Origin: Amycolatopsis sp. MtRt-6 | GTDB lineage: Bacteria > Actinomycetota > Actinomycetes > Mycobacteriales > Pseudonocardiaceae | NCBI RefSeq assembly: GCF_017308975.1 | Contig: NZ_JADWPD010000003.1 | Coordinates: 248,001-312,000 of the forward strand | Length of the DNA: 64,000 nt | Direction of reading: 5' to 3' | Shown here: piece after piece, positions 25,456 through 35,395 of the stretch | How positions within the stretch are numbered: the stretch's first letter is position 1 | Layout of the letters: each line of letters begins with the position of its first letter | The notes under the pieces: model-generated | The model's input: the letters and a program-made list of their open reading frames with translations, nothing else | Told to the model about the DNA's origin: nothing | Database searches by the model: none | Position numbers and translations under genes: made by a program

Positions 25456-25741
25456 GTATCCCCCTCTGCCCCTCGACGGAGAGCCTGGCAACCGATCACC
25501 GGCGAAGCAAGATCCGCACAGGTGACCGGTCCGCCGGGAACGTCCCGTGTCGGCCGTGCCACCCCTTCGGCGCAGTGGCGTGTCTCAGCAACATCTTGTG
25601 TCACATGCTCACCACCACCGTTCTGACCTGCATGTTTGCGGATTCACTCGAACGGATGAGCGGCCGAAGCGCTGGAAATTGTCGGTCCCTCGAACTACTG
25701 TTCGAGATGCAGGAAGCGAACACAAGTTCGAGGGGACGCCC

Positions 25742-26503
25742 ATGACGATCGCACCGCTCCGCCCCGGTACGCCCGCACCGCCGGTCCAGACCCTGCCACC
25801 GGGATCGTGGCACGGCCGGCTGTGGGTGTCCGACCTGCCGCTGACCCGGCCCGAGCGCTACCTCGGCTGCGTGGCCGAGTTCGAGCGGTCCGGACTCTGG
25901 CCGGTGCTGATCCCCCACGACCAGCGCTTCGCGGCAAACGGCGAGGACTGGATAGACGACCGAGGCAGGCTGGCCCCGGCAGGCCACCGAGTGCCGGCGG
26001 CCGACCCGGCGGGAGCCCTGTCCCGCTGGTGGGACGCATCATGCTGCGACGGCGCGTGCCTCCGTCCGTTCGGAGCCCGGTTCCCCGGCCTGGCCAAGCG
26101 CAGCCCGCGCAGGTCAGACCCATTGGCGGAGGCGGGCAACACAGGGTCGATCCTGGCGACGCGCGCACCACACAGGCTCGGCTTGGTCCAGACGGAGCGG
26201 CCGGCGGACATCCCGGCACTGCTGGGCTGGACGGGGATGATCAAGTACACGGACCAGGTGGCCGAGCTGTCCGCGGTGCTGCGCAGCTGGGAGGACAGGT
26301 TCGGAGCGACCTTGGTGGTGCTGGGCTTCGACGCGATCGAGCTGTCGGTGGCAGCGCCACCTCGGAACCAGGCAAGGGCACTGACGGTGGCGGCGGAGCA
26401 CCGGGCGTTCAGTTTGCCGACGTTCGCGGGGCAGCCGGGGAATTTGAGGGAGTACGCGTCGGGGTTGGTGCAGTCGCGGCACTGGCGGTTTTCCTGGGCG
26501 TGA
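25742..26503 (+). CDS. DUF4253-family protein
   Basis: A 253-residue soluble protein, ATG preceded by GAGGGGA. The C-terminal half has the DUF4253 pattern: WEDRFGATLVVLGFDAIELSVA (here 'FGATLVVLGFD') and TVAAEHRAFSLP.F, ending REYASGLVQSRHWRFSWA. In actinomycetes this domain is common and uncharacterised. The N-terminal part (LWPVLIPHDQRF) fits the same full-length family. It is divergent from the AfsR-like regulator and followed by a repeat-rich gap. Confidence 0.83.
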   Translation: MTIAPLRPGTPAPPVQTLPPGSWHGRLWVSDLPLTRPERYLGCVAEFERSGLWPVLIPHDQRFAANGEDWIDDRGRLAPAGHRVPAADPAGALSRWWDASCCDGACLRPFGARFPGLAKRSPRRSDPLAEAGNTGSILATRAPHRLGLVQTERPADIPALLGWTGMIKYTDQVAELSAVLRSWEDRFGATLVVLGFDAIELSVAAPPRNQARALTVAAEHRAFSLPTFAGQPGNLREYASGLVQSRHWRFSWA

Positions 26504-26517
26504 GAGAGGTCGGGCAC

Positions 26518-26633
26518 AGGGCGGGCCGGAGGGCCAGGCCCGTGTTGGCCGGGCGGAGGGCAGGCCGGACGACCGGGCCCGTGTAGCCGGGCGAAGGGCA
26601 GGCCGGAGGGCCAGGCCCGTGTTGGCCGGTCGG
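26518..26633. repeat. Three tandem copies of a 38-39-bp repeat
   Basis: Units at 26518-26556, 26557-26594 and 26595-26633. Each begins AGGGC(A/G)GGCCGGA and ends GCCGG(G/T)CG(G/A). Units 1 and 3 are nearly identical. A fourth unit starts (AGGGCCCGGCC) and then diverges. Confidence 0.7.
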
Positions 26634-26750
26634 AGGGCCCGGCCGCGGCCCGGGCGGCGGCCACAGGCCGGAGCCGGCAGGCCGGGGGGCTGCCGGCTCG
26701 GGGCCGCTGGCCGGGGCCGCCAAACCGGAGAGGCCGCCGACCAGGCCGGT

Positions 26751-26778
26751 GCGGCCGCCGCCGCGCGGCGGCGGCCGC
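26751..26778. repeat. Perfect 28-bp palindrome
   Basis: Each 14-bp arm is GCGGCCGCCGCCGC or its complement, with no central spacer. It contains NotI-type GCGGCCGC at both ends. It would form a cruciform or very stable RNA hairpin. Confidence 0.75.
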
Positions 26779-26826
26779 GGGCCGGAGCCAGGCGGCCGGA
26801 GGCCGCCGGCCCGGCCACCCAAAGGA

Positions 26827-26897
26827 GCTGGGCGTCATCCCGTCGCCTGAGGCCGTCAAATTGATAGGCCTCGCACAGGCGACGGGATGCCCCCAGC
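26827..26897. repeat. 71-bp imperfect inverted repeat (large hairpin)
   Basis: The arms share GCTGGG, CATCCCGTCGCCTG and AGGCC in mirror order, around an AT-rich loop (GTCAAATTGATAG). The stem is about 25-28 bp with small bulges. It is 320 bp from the nearest upstream stop codon, so it is not an ordinary terminator. A degenerate mobile-element end or a structured RNA is possible. Confidence 0.65.
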
Positions 26898-27140
26898 GAC
26901 CACCTCGAAAAGGTGAGCGAACAGCGACGAAGGCCGGCCATCCCAGAGCCTGCCCGTCCGGCGAGGACAAGTCTTCAGACCACGGCAGACACAGGCAGCA
27001 AGATGAGCAAGCGCCACAAAGGCCCAATAAGACGACCGTCCACGAACCTGGGCCACCTGTCCCAACGCCCAGCCCAACCGTCCCGGAGACCAACCGTTTG
27101 GCACCCCAAAAGACCGGGAACCTTCCGCAGCGGGAAGGCG

Positions 27141-27983
27141 GTGAGAGCAATCGCCGAGATCCGGATCGGGACCTCCGGGTGGCGCTATCCCCCCTGGCGC
27201 GGGGTCTTCTACCCACCCGGACTCGCCCAGCGACGAGAACTGGAATACCTCTCGCGGCGGATGAACGCCGTCGAAATCAACGGGTCCTTCTACTCCCTCC
27301 AACGTCCGGAACGCTACCGGGCCTGGTTCGACGAAACCCCCGCCGACTTCCTCTTCGCCGTCAAAGGGGGCCGCTTCATCACCCACATGAAGCAGCTCCG
27401 GGGCGTCGAGACCGCGCTCGCGAACTTCTACGCCTCCGGTGTCCTCGCCCTCGGCGCGAAACTCGGCCCCTTCCTCTGGCAGCTGCCACCGCGGCTCGCC
27501 TTCGACCCCGACCGGCTCGAGAACTTCTTCGCCCTCCTGCCCCGCACCACCACCGACGCCGCCCAGCTCGCGGCGAAGCACGATGACAAGGTCAAGACCC
27601 CGTACCTCGAGGCCGGCACCAAGCAACCCCTGCAGCACGCGCTCGAAGTCCGGCACCCCAGCTTCGCCGAACCCGCCGCCAAACGGCTTCTCGAAGCACA
27701 CGGCATCGCCCTCGTCGTCGCCGATACCGCCGGCAAGTGGCCCTTCCTCGAAGACCAGACCGCCGGCTTCGCCTACGTCCGGCTGCACGGCGACGAAGAA
27801 CTCTACGTCAGCGGCTACTCCGACCAAGCCCTCCGCAAGTGGGCGGAAAAGATCCGGGCGTGGCACGACGGCGGCCGGCGTGATGTGCACGTCTACTTCG
27901 ACAACGACGTCAAAGTCGAGGCCCCGCGCAACGCCGAATGCCTCGCCGACCTGCTCGGAGTGGCCCCCATCACCAGACAGTGA
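27141..27983 (+). CDS. DUF72-family TIM-barrel protein
   Basis: A 280-residue protein of the widespread DUF72 (YecE) family: IRIGTSGWRYPPWRGVFYPP at the N-terminus, EINGSFYSLQ, FAVKGGRFITH, LGPFLWQLPPR, EVRHPSF and YVRLHG. The length is normal. A GTG at 27141 preceded by GGGAAGG gives the conserved N-terminus; an ATG at 27003 would add an unrelated basic stretch. Molecular function is unknown, although the fold suggests a sugar- or nucleotide-related enzyme. It stands alone after the repeat spacer. Confidence 0.86.
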   Translation: MRAIAEIRIGTSGWRYPPWRGVFYPPGLAQRRELEYLSRRMNAVEINGSFYSLQRPERYRAWFDETPADFLFAVKGGRFITHMKQLRGVETALANFYASGVLALGAKLGPFLWQLPPRLAFDPDRLENFFALLPRTTTDAAQLAAKHDDKVKTPYLEAGTKQPLQHALEVRHPSFAEPAAKRLLEAHGIALVVADTAGKWPFLEDQTAGFAYVRLHGDEELYVSGYSDQALRKWAEKIRAWHDGGRRDVHVYFDNDVKVEAPRNAECLADLLGVAPITRQ

Positions 27984-28082
27984 GTGGACAGTGAGCGCCG
28001 TCGGCTTGAGTGGTCCCGCGGGCCGGACCGGCTTGCGTGCTGCCGCTGGGGGTCGGCACGTGAGCCGTCCGGAACCGAGCCC

Positions 28083-30857
28083 TCAGACCCCCACCACGAC
28101 CAGTGCCGCCAGCTTGGCTCGCACGTCGTCCGCGTCCGGGTGACCCAGCTCCGTCAGCAGGCGCACCGACCGCAGCCAGCATTCGCGGGCCGCGGCCGCG
28201 TCGCCGTAGCGCAAATAGACCTGGCCCAGCTGGGCCAGGACGTCCGCCGCCTCGTACTGCTCGCCCATCGTGAAGAACATCTCCACCGAGTCGCGGAGGC
28301 ACGCGATGCCCTCCTCGACCCGGCCGAGGCCGATCAGGGCCAGGCCGCGCGTGTGCTGCGTGAACCGCGTGTCCACCGGACGCCCGTCCGGGCCGAGGAT
28401 CGCCAGCGCCGCGTCGGCCAGGCGCAGTGCCTGCTCGTGGTCGCCCATCGACGTGCAGATGTCGCCCAGCGCCCGCAGCACGCTCGCCTCGAAGTGCCCC
28501 AGCCCCAGCTCGCGGACGATCGCCAGCGCCTGCATGCCGTGTTCGTACGCCCAGGCGCAGTCTTCGAGGTTGTGCGCCGCCATCGCCAGGTTGTACTGCG
28601 CCCGCGCCTCGCCCTCGCGCGCCCCGAGCTCCCGCTGGATCGCCAGCACCTGCTCCAGGTACCGCCGGGACTCCGCGTACTGCCGGGCGACGCCGTTGAC
28701 GACGCCGAGCCCGCTCAGGATCCCCGCCTCGCCCGGGCGGTGGCCGCTCGCCCGGGCGGCTTCGAGCGCCACCGCGAACACCGACCGCCAGTCGTCGAGC
28801 CGCGAGCGCGTCACGAAATAGCTCTGCAGCAGCCAGGCGAGCTTCCAGCAGACGTCGTCGCGGCCCCGGCGCCGCGCCAGGTGCACCGCGGCGATGAGGT
28901 TGCCGTCCTCCTCGCCGAACCAGTCCAGCGCCTCGTGGTGCGAACCGAACGTCAGGCCGCCCTCGAGGTCGTCGAGCTCCAGCAGCCGGTAGTAGCGCTC
29001 GGGCCGCATCCGCCGTGACGCGTTCAGCGCCGACGCCAGGTACCAGCTCAGCAACCGGTCCAAAGCCGCGTCCCGCTCCGAAGCCGATTCCACCTGCGAA
29101 ACGGCATACGCCCGGATGAGGTCGTGGAACTGGTAGCGGCCCGGGCGCGGCTGGGCCAGCAGGTGCGCGGCAGCCAGGGTTTCGAGCATCGGCCGGGTCG
29201 CCGCGACGTCCAGCCCGGCGACCGCGGCCGCCGCCGGTGCGGTGAAGTCGACGCCGGTGTGCAGCCCGAGCAGCCGCAGCAGCCGGGCCGTCGCCGGCTG
29301 GAGTGCCTGGTAGGAATAGGAAAACACCGACCGGATGTTGGTGCCTTCGCCGTCGGCGAGGTCGAACGACCCCAGCAGGTCGGGCGAGCCGGCGAACTCG
29401 TCGAGCGGCAGGTCGGGGAACTGCGCCGCGCGCACGGCCAGGATCCGGATCGCCAGCGGCAGCCCGCCGCAGTAGCGCACGAACCGCTCGGCCGCCGCGG
29501 GATCGCGGGCCACCCGGTCATGGCCGATCGTGGACGCCAGCAGCGCGACGGCGTCCTCGTCGCCGAGCTCCTCCAGCGCGATCCGGCGCGCGCCGTGCGT
29601 CGCGACCAGCGCGCGCAGCTGCCAGCGGCTGGTGATCAGGACCAGGCAGCCCGGCCCGGGCAGCAGCGGGGTCACCTGCTCGCTGCGGTTGGCGTTGTCC
29701 AGCACGATCAGCAGCCGCCGTCCCGCGGTGTGCGTCCGCCAGCTCGCCGCGCGGCCGTCGAGGTCGCCGGGGATCTGCTCGCACGGCACGCCGAGCGCGG
29801 TGAGCACGGTCTCCAGCGCCGCCGACGGCTCGACCGGCTCGCCGGGGCCGTAGCCGCGCAGGTTGAGGTAGACCTGCCCGCCGGGGAACCGGTCCGCGAC
29901 CTCGTGCGCGAAGCGCACCGCCAGTGTCGTCTTGCCGATGCCACCCATGCCTTCGACGGACGCGATCGGCGTCGACGTGGCGGCGTCGGTGGCCTCCGGC
30001 AGCAACGCGTGCAACGCCTTGAGGTCGCACTCGCGCCCGGAGAAGGCGCGCAGGTCGGCGGGCAGCTGGCGCGGCACCTGCGGCTCGACGCCGAGCCGGT
30101 ACCGCGCGAGCGTGGGAGCCCCGTCGGTTCCGGTGAGGATCGCCTGGTGGGTGCGCTGCAGCGACGGCCCGGGGTCGAGCCCGAGCTCGTCGGCCAGCAC
30201 ACCGCTGATCCGGCGGTACACCGCCAGCGCCTCGGCCTGGCGGCCCGACCGGTACAGCGCGGTCATCAACTGCTCGTGCAGCCGCTCCCGCAGCGGGTTC
30301 TCCCTGATCAGCCGGGTGAGCTCGGGGACGACGGTGCCGTACTCGCCGACTTCGAGCAGCGCGTCCGCCCACTGCTCGCGCACACGCAGCCGTTCCTCGG
30401 CCAGCTGCCCGGCCTCGTCACGGTGGAGCGCGTCGGACTCGACGTTCAGGAGCGCCGGCCCGCGCCACTGCGCGAGCGCGCCGGCGAAGTGCGCGGCCGC
30501 CTGCCGGCTTTCGCCGCGGTCCAGCGCGGCCTTGCCCCGGGCGGCGAGGGCGCGGAACCGCGAAAGGTCGAGCAGGTCGTCGTCGAGCTCGATCAGGTAG
30601 CCGCCGCTCTCGGTGCGGATCGCGACCTGGTCGCCGAGGGCGCGGCGCAGGCGCAGCACGTACGTCTGGAGCGCGCCCTTGGAGCGGCGGCGGTCGTCGT
30701 TCCACAGCCAGCGGCCGAGCTCGTCGACCGGCACGACGCGGTTCGCGCGCAGCAGAAGACCGGCCAGGACGATCAGCGGCCGGCTGCCCCCGAGCGGTAC
30801 CGGGCGGCCGTCGGCCGTGACCTCGGCCGGACCCAGTACGCGGAAATCGAGGACCAC
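28083..30857 (-). CDS. AfsR/SARP-family regulator (second copy) with BTAD, NB-ARC-type ATPase and TPR domains
   Basis: About 924 residues. Winged-helix DNA-binding domain at the N-terminus (DFRVLGPAEV, ALQTYVLRLRRALGD), BTAD to about 245, STAND NTPase (P-loop EGMGGIGKTT, Walker B LLIVLDNAN, and CGGLPLAIRILA), and a C-terminal TPR region. It has the same architecture as the regulator at 22405-25455 but is clearly divergent in sequence. The start is uncertain: GTG 30857 gives the usual N-terminus; an ATG at 30920 would add 21 residues and leave only 11 bp to the divergent menC. Targets are unknown. Confidence 0.88.
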   Translation of the reverse strand: MVLDFRVLGPAEVTADGRPVPLGGSRPLIVLAGLLLRANRVVPVDELGRWLWNDDRRRSKGALQTYVLRLRRALGDQVAIRTESGGYLIELDDDLLDLSRFRALAARGKAALDRGESRQAAAHFAGALAQWRGPALLNVESDALHRDEAGQLAEERLRVREQWADALLEVGEYGTVVPELTRLIRENPLRERLHEQLMTALYRSGRQAEALAVYRRISGVLADELGLDPGPSLQRTHQAILTGTDGAPTLARYRLGVEPQVPRQLPADLRAFSGRECDLKALHALLPEATDAATSTPIASVEGMGGIGKTTLAVRFAHEVADRFPGGQVYLNLRGYGPGEPVEPSAALETVLTALGVPCEQIPGDLDGRAASWRTHTAGRRLLIVLDNANRSEQVTPLLPGPGCLVLITSRWQLRALVATHGARRIALEELGDEDAVALLASTIGHDRVARDPAAAERFVRYCGGLPLAIRILAVRAAQFPDLPLDEFAGSPDLLGSFDLADGEGTNIRSVFSYSYQALQPATARLLRLLGLHTGVDFTAPAAAAVAGLDVAATRPMLETLAAAHLLAQPRPGRYQFHDLIRAYAVSQVESASERDAALDRLLSWYLASALNASRRMRPERYYRLLELDDLEGGLTFGSHHEALDWFGEEDGNLIAAVHLARRRGRDDVCWKLAWLLQSYFVTRSRLDDWRSVFAVALEAARASGHRPGEAGILSGLGVVNGVARQYAESRRYLEQVLAIQRELGAREGEARAQYNLAMAAHNLEDCAWAYEHGMQALAIVRELGLGHFEASVLRALGDICTSMGDHEQALRLADAALAILGPDGRPVDTRFTQHTRGLALIGLGRVEEGIACLRDSVEMFFTMGEQYEAADVLAQLGQVYLRYGDAAAARECWLRSVRLLTELGHPDADDVRAKLAALVVVGV

Positions 30858-30931
30858 GGGGTCATTCTTGCCGGAAACGCGCAGTTCGGCACCTGTTTGT
30901 GAAACGCCGGACGGTGGCATGATCGGGCTCG

Positions 30932-31861
30932 ATGAAGGTCTACGCGATCCCCCTGCGCACCCGGTTCCGCGGCATCACCGTCCGTGAGGGCGTCCTGCTG
31001 CGCGGCCCGGCGGGCTGGGGCGAGTTCTGCCCGTTCGCCGACTACTCCGACGCCGAGAGCGTGCCGTGGCTGCGGGCGGCGCTGGAAGCGGCCGAAGCCG
31101 GCTGGCCCGCGCCGGTCCGCGACCGGGTCGAGGTGAACACGACCGTGCCGGTCGTGGCGCCGGAGCAGGCCTACGAGCTGGTCCGCGCGTCCGGCTGCCG
31201 GACGGCGAAGGTGAAGGTCGCCGACCCGCGGGTCTCCCTGGCGGACGACTGCGCGCGGGTCGAGGCGGTCCGCGACGCGCTCGGCCCCGGCGGCGCGATC
31301 CGCGTCGACGCCAACATGGCGTGGGACGTCGACACGGCGGTGCGCGCGATCGCGGACCTCGACAAGGCGGCGGGCGGGCTGGAGTACGCGGAGCAGCCGT
31401 GCCCGTCGATCGACGACCTGGCCGCGGTGCGGCGCCGGGTCGACGTCCGGATCGCCGCCGACGAGTCGATCCGCCGCGCGGAAGATCCGCTGAAGGTGGC
31501 CGTGGCCGGCGCGGCGGACATCGCGGTCCTGAAGGTCTCCCCGCTCGGCGGTGTGCGGCGGGCCCTGGAGGTCGCCGAGGCGTGCGGGCTGCCGTGCGTG
31601 GTCTCGTCGGCGGTGGAGACGAGCGTGGGCCTGGCTGCGGGACTGGCGCTGGCCGGCGCGCTGCCGTCATTGGAGTTCGCTTGTGGACTCGGGACGATTT
31701 CGTTGCTGACCGGCGATGTCTGCACCGAGTCGCTGTCCCCTGTGGACGGTTACCTGCCGGTCCCGCGGCGGGCCCCGGAACCCACGGACGCCTACCCGGC
31801 GCCGCCCGGGGTCGCGGCCGCCTGGGCAGACCGGCTGAGCCGGGTCCGCGCGCTGAGCTGA
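30932..31861 (+). CDS. menC: o-Succinylbenzoate synthase, short actinobacterial form
   Basis: A 309-residue enolase-superfamily enzyme that dehydrates SHCHC to o-succinylbenzoate in menaquinone synthesis. The catalytic Lys is in AKVKVA, and the metal ligands lie in RVDANMAW, EYAEQPC and IAADES. A later LKVSPLGG holds the second catalytic Lys. The length matches short MenC proteins of actinobacteria. No other men genes are in the window. It is divergent from the second AfsR-like regulator. Confidence 0.9.
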   Translation: MKVYAIPLRTRFRGITVREGVLLRGPAGWGEFCPFADYSDAESVPWLRAALEAAEAGWPAPVRDRVEVNTTVPVVAPEQAYELVRASGCRTAKVKVADPRVSLADDCARVEAVRDALGPGGAIRVDANMAWDVDTAVRAIADLDKAAGGLEYAEQPCPSIDDLAAVRRRVDVRIAADESIRRAEDPLKVAVAGAADIAVLKVSPLGGVRRALEVAEACGLPCVVSSAVETSVGLAAGLALAGALPSLEFACGLGTISLLTGDVCTESLSPVDGYLPVPRRAPEPTDAYPAPPGVAAAWADRLSRVRALS

Positions 31862-31877
31862 GCGCGCGGACCCGGCG

Positions 31878-32645
31878 TCAAGCCCGCCAGGCGGAACCGT
31901 AGGCGTGCACCAGCCACTGGTTCGCCCAGTCACGATCGGGCTGTTCCGGCAGCGGCGACGCACCCCGGGTCAGCCGGTCGAGCCGGTCTTCCAGCTCGGC
32001 CGCGGCGGCGACGGCTTCGTCCTGGGTGTGCTTCCCGCGACGCAGGTCACGCAGCCAGGTCAGCCACGGCTCGGCGATCGGCAGGGTCATCCGGCCGGTC
32101 TCCAGCAGCTCGACGCCCTGGACGCCGAGGCGGACCATGTGCATCGCGTACTTCGTGTCGAAGCCGTACTTCGCGATCAGCTCGGGCCGGTTGACCTTCA
32201 GCGCCCCTTCGAGCATCCGGGTGCGTTGCGTCCGCAGGTACCCGGCGAACCGCAGGCCGGCCTGCCGCGAGACGACGCGGTCGGCGTTGGCGCGCAGTTC
32301 GTGACCGAGATCGGTGATCAGGACGATCTCCGCGTCCGGCACGAAGAGCGGCAGCAGGACGGTGGGATTCCCGGTCAGAGCCAGGCGCATCCACTTGCGC
32401 AGCGAGTAGACGATGAGGTCGAGGTCGCCGGGTCCGGACCGCACGCCTTCCGGCTGGGTGCGGAAGACGTACTGCTCGAACCGCCGAAGCCCGGCAACGT
32501 ACTCGGCGGGTTCGACGCACAGCCCCATTTCGTCGCGGTCGTCCTGACCGTCGACGGCGGTGCCGTGCAGGCCGGACCCGACCTGGCAGCGCAGGATCGT
32601 GCCCTGCTCGGCGATCGCGGCGAACTCGGGGTTGTCGTGCTTCAT
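31878..32645 (-). CDS. Nucleotidyltransferase of the DNA polymerase beta superfamily (RlaP-like)
   Basis: A 255-residue protein. The opening QVGSGLHGTAVDGQDDRDEMG fits the minimal nucleotidyltransferase signature, GS followed by D-x-D-type acids. An RlaP-like body follows (KWMRLALTGNPTVLLPLFVP, GYLRTQRTRMLEG, KYAMHMVRLGVQGVELL). Members of this group are predicted nucleic-acid repair or modification enzymes. Substrate not deducible. It is convergent with menC, 16 bp apart. Confidence 0.8.
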   Translation of the reverse strand: MKHDNPEFAAIAEQGTILRCQVGSGLHGTAVDGQDDRDEMGLCVEPAEYVAGLRRFEQYVFRTQPEGVRSGPGDLDLIVYSLRKWMRLALTGNPTVLLPLFVPDAEIVLITDLGHELRANADRVVSRQAGLRFAGYLRTQRTRMLEGALKVNRPELIAKYGFDTKYAMHMVRLGVQGVELLETGRMTLPIAEPWLTWLRDLRRGKHTQDEAVAAAAELEDRLDRLTRGASPLPEQPDRDWANQWLVHAYGSAWRA

Positions 32646-32768
32646 GGTCAGTAGTTGTAGCTGGCCGGCCGCGGCGTGAGCACCTGGTTTTCCCCGAGGG
32701 CAAGTTCAGGGTCGGGGTCCGGGCCGTTCCCGATGTGGCCGGCCACCCCCGGGAGACACCATTGAGCC

Positions 32769-32984
32769 ATGACGAACAGCGTGTACACCTCGGAAACCAA
32801 GAAGCTCCGCCGCAGCCGGAGCGACAAGATGCTGACCGGTGTCTGCGGTGGCTGGGCCACCTACTTCGGCATCGATGCCAACGTCCTGCGGATCGGGATG
32901 GTCGCCGCCGTGTTCCTTTCGGTCGGGATCGCCATTCCGGTCTACATCGCCGCCGCCATCCTGACGCCCGAAGAGGACTCCTGA
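32769..32984 (+). CDS. PspC-domain small membrane protein
   Basis: A 71-residue protein. KKLRRSRSDKMLTGVCGGWATYFGID is a textbook PspC domain (core 'LTGVCGGWA.YFGID'), followed by one membrane helix (IGMVAAVFLSVGIAIPVYIAA) and an acidic end. Related PspC proteins signal envelope stress. Single gene with its own terminator. Confidence 0.92.
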   Translation: MTNSVYTSETKKLRRSRSDKMLTGVCGGWATYFGIDANVLRIGMVAAVFLSVGIAIPVYIAAAILTPEEDS

Positions 32985-33048
32985 ACCGGGGCGGGCGCGG
33001 GCTCGCAGGGGGAGCCGGCGCCCGCCGGAGGCCGGGGGTGCACGAAAC

Positions 33049-33084
33049 GAACGGCCCGGACGCCAGGGGACGTCCGGGCCGTTC
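33049..33084 (+). terminator. Terminator after the PspC gene
   Basis: A perfect 14-bp stem (GAACGGCCCGGACG and its complement) with loop CCAGGGGA, 65 bp after the stop codon. Confidence 0.7.
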
Positions 33085-33142
33085 GGCCGTGATCGCTGGG
33101 CCGAGCGGCCCAAAACCGCATCGCGAATCCCGTTCGAGGGGT

Positions 33143-33148
33143 TAGGGT
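33143..33148 (+). promoter_or_regulatory. -10 box of the small membrane protein gene (leaderless)
   Basis: TAGGGT lies 8 bp before the GTG at 33157, with no ribosome-binding site. Confidence 0.45.
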
Positions 33149-33156
33149 TCGCGCTC

Positions 33157-33477
33157 GTGGATCACGGAAACACCGCCCCCAAGGTCGTTGTCGGGATCTT
33201 GGGTGGGCTGTACCTGATCGCCGGACTGGGGTTGACCGCCTTCGCCGCCTACGCCGTGCTGTCCGCCGGCGACACCGGCGGCGTGCGAGCCGGCCGCGTC
33301 GTGCTCTACACCGCCGCGGCGCTGGCCATCTGGGTCCTGCTCACCGGCATCGGCGCGATCGTCGTCGGCATGGAGGCCGACGAGAAGAGCACCGCCTGGC
33401 TCGGGGGCCTCGGCGTGCTCGCGCTCGGCGTCGTGATCGTCGGCGCCTACGCCGTCTGGTTCTTCACCAAGCCATAG
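33157..33477 (+). CDS. Small three-helix membrane protein, function unknown
   Basis: A 106-residue protein with GTG start directly behind a -10 box. Three hydrophobic segments at about 10-33 (VVVGILGGLYLIAGLGLTAF), 48-72 (VVLYTAAALAIWVLLTGIGA) and 80-103 (LGGLGVLALGVVIVGAYAVW). It ends on a short cytoplasmic TKP tail. I do not recognise a family. It is convergent with groEL through a shared terminator. Confidence 0.75.
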   Translation: MDHGNTAPKVVVGILGGLYLIAGLGLTAFAAYAVLSAGDTGGVRAGRVVLYTAAALAIWVLLTGIGAIVVGMEADEKSTAWLGGLGVLALGVVIVGAYAVWFFTKP

Positions 33478-33480
33478 AAA

Positions 33481-33510
33481 AAGCCCGGCCCGCCGAAGCG
33501 GACCGGGCTT
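33481..33510. terminator. Bidirectional terminator between the membrane protein and groEL
   Basis: AAGCCCGG(C)CCGC-CGAA-GCGG(A)CCGGGCTT, preceded by an A run and followed by TTT. It therefore works as a rho-independent terminator in both directions. Confidence 0.78.
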
Positions 33511-33530
33511 TCCCAGTCAAGCGGCCGAAC

Positions 33531-35345
<1,815 letters not shown>

Positions 35346-35372
35346 TTAGCACTCTCAGGGGGAGAGTGCAAG
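35346..35372 (-). promoter_or_regulatory. CIRCE operator (HrcA), copy 2
   Basis: TTAGCACTC-N9-GAGTGCAAG. The left half is an exact consensus match; the right half has small deviations. It lies 8 bp beyond copy 1 and 23 bp from the kinase stop codon. Confidence 0.85.
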
Positions 35373-35395
35373 AAGACCTGCTCAGCGTCGCACGA

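Larger units (their letters stand above)
26504..27140. other. 637-bp gene-free, repeat-dense GC-rich spacer
   Basis: Between the DUF4253 stop and the DUF72 start. From the left it holds three 38-39-bp tandem repeats, about 190 bp of very GC-rich DNA with nested palindromes, a 71-bp imperfect hairpin and a 240-bp less biased stretch before the DUF72 gene. Open frames here are Pro/Arg/Ala-rich with no family signature and are judged non-coding. Confidence 0.6.

Noticed and set aside
26409-26822. Pro/Gly/Ala-rich minus-strand open frame through the tandem repeats
   Set aside because: Its composition follows directly from the GC-rich repeats and it overlaps the DUF4253 gene end; no start signal.
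26913-27140. Longer N-terminus for the DUF72 protein
   Set aside because: The extra residues are basic and unrelated to the family; GTG 27141 has a ribosome-binding site and restores the conserved start.
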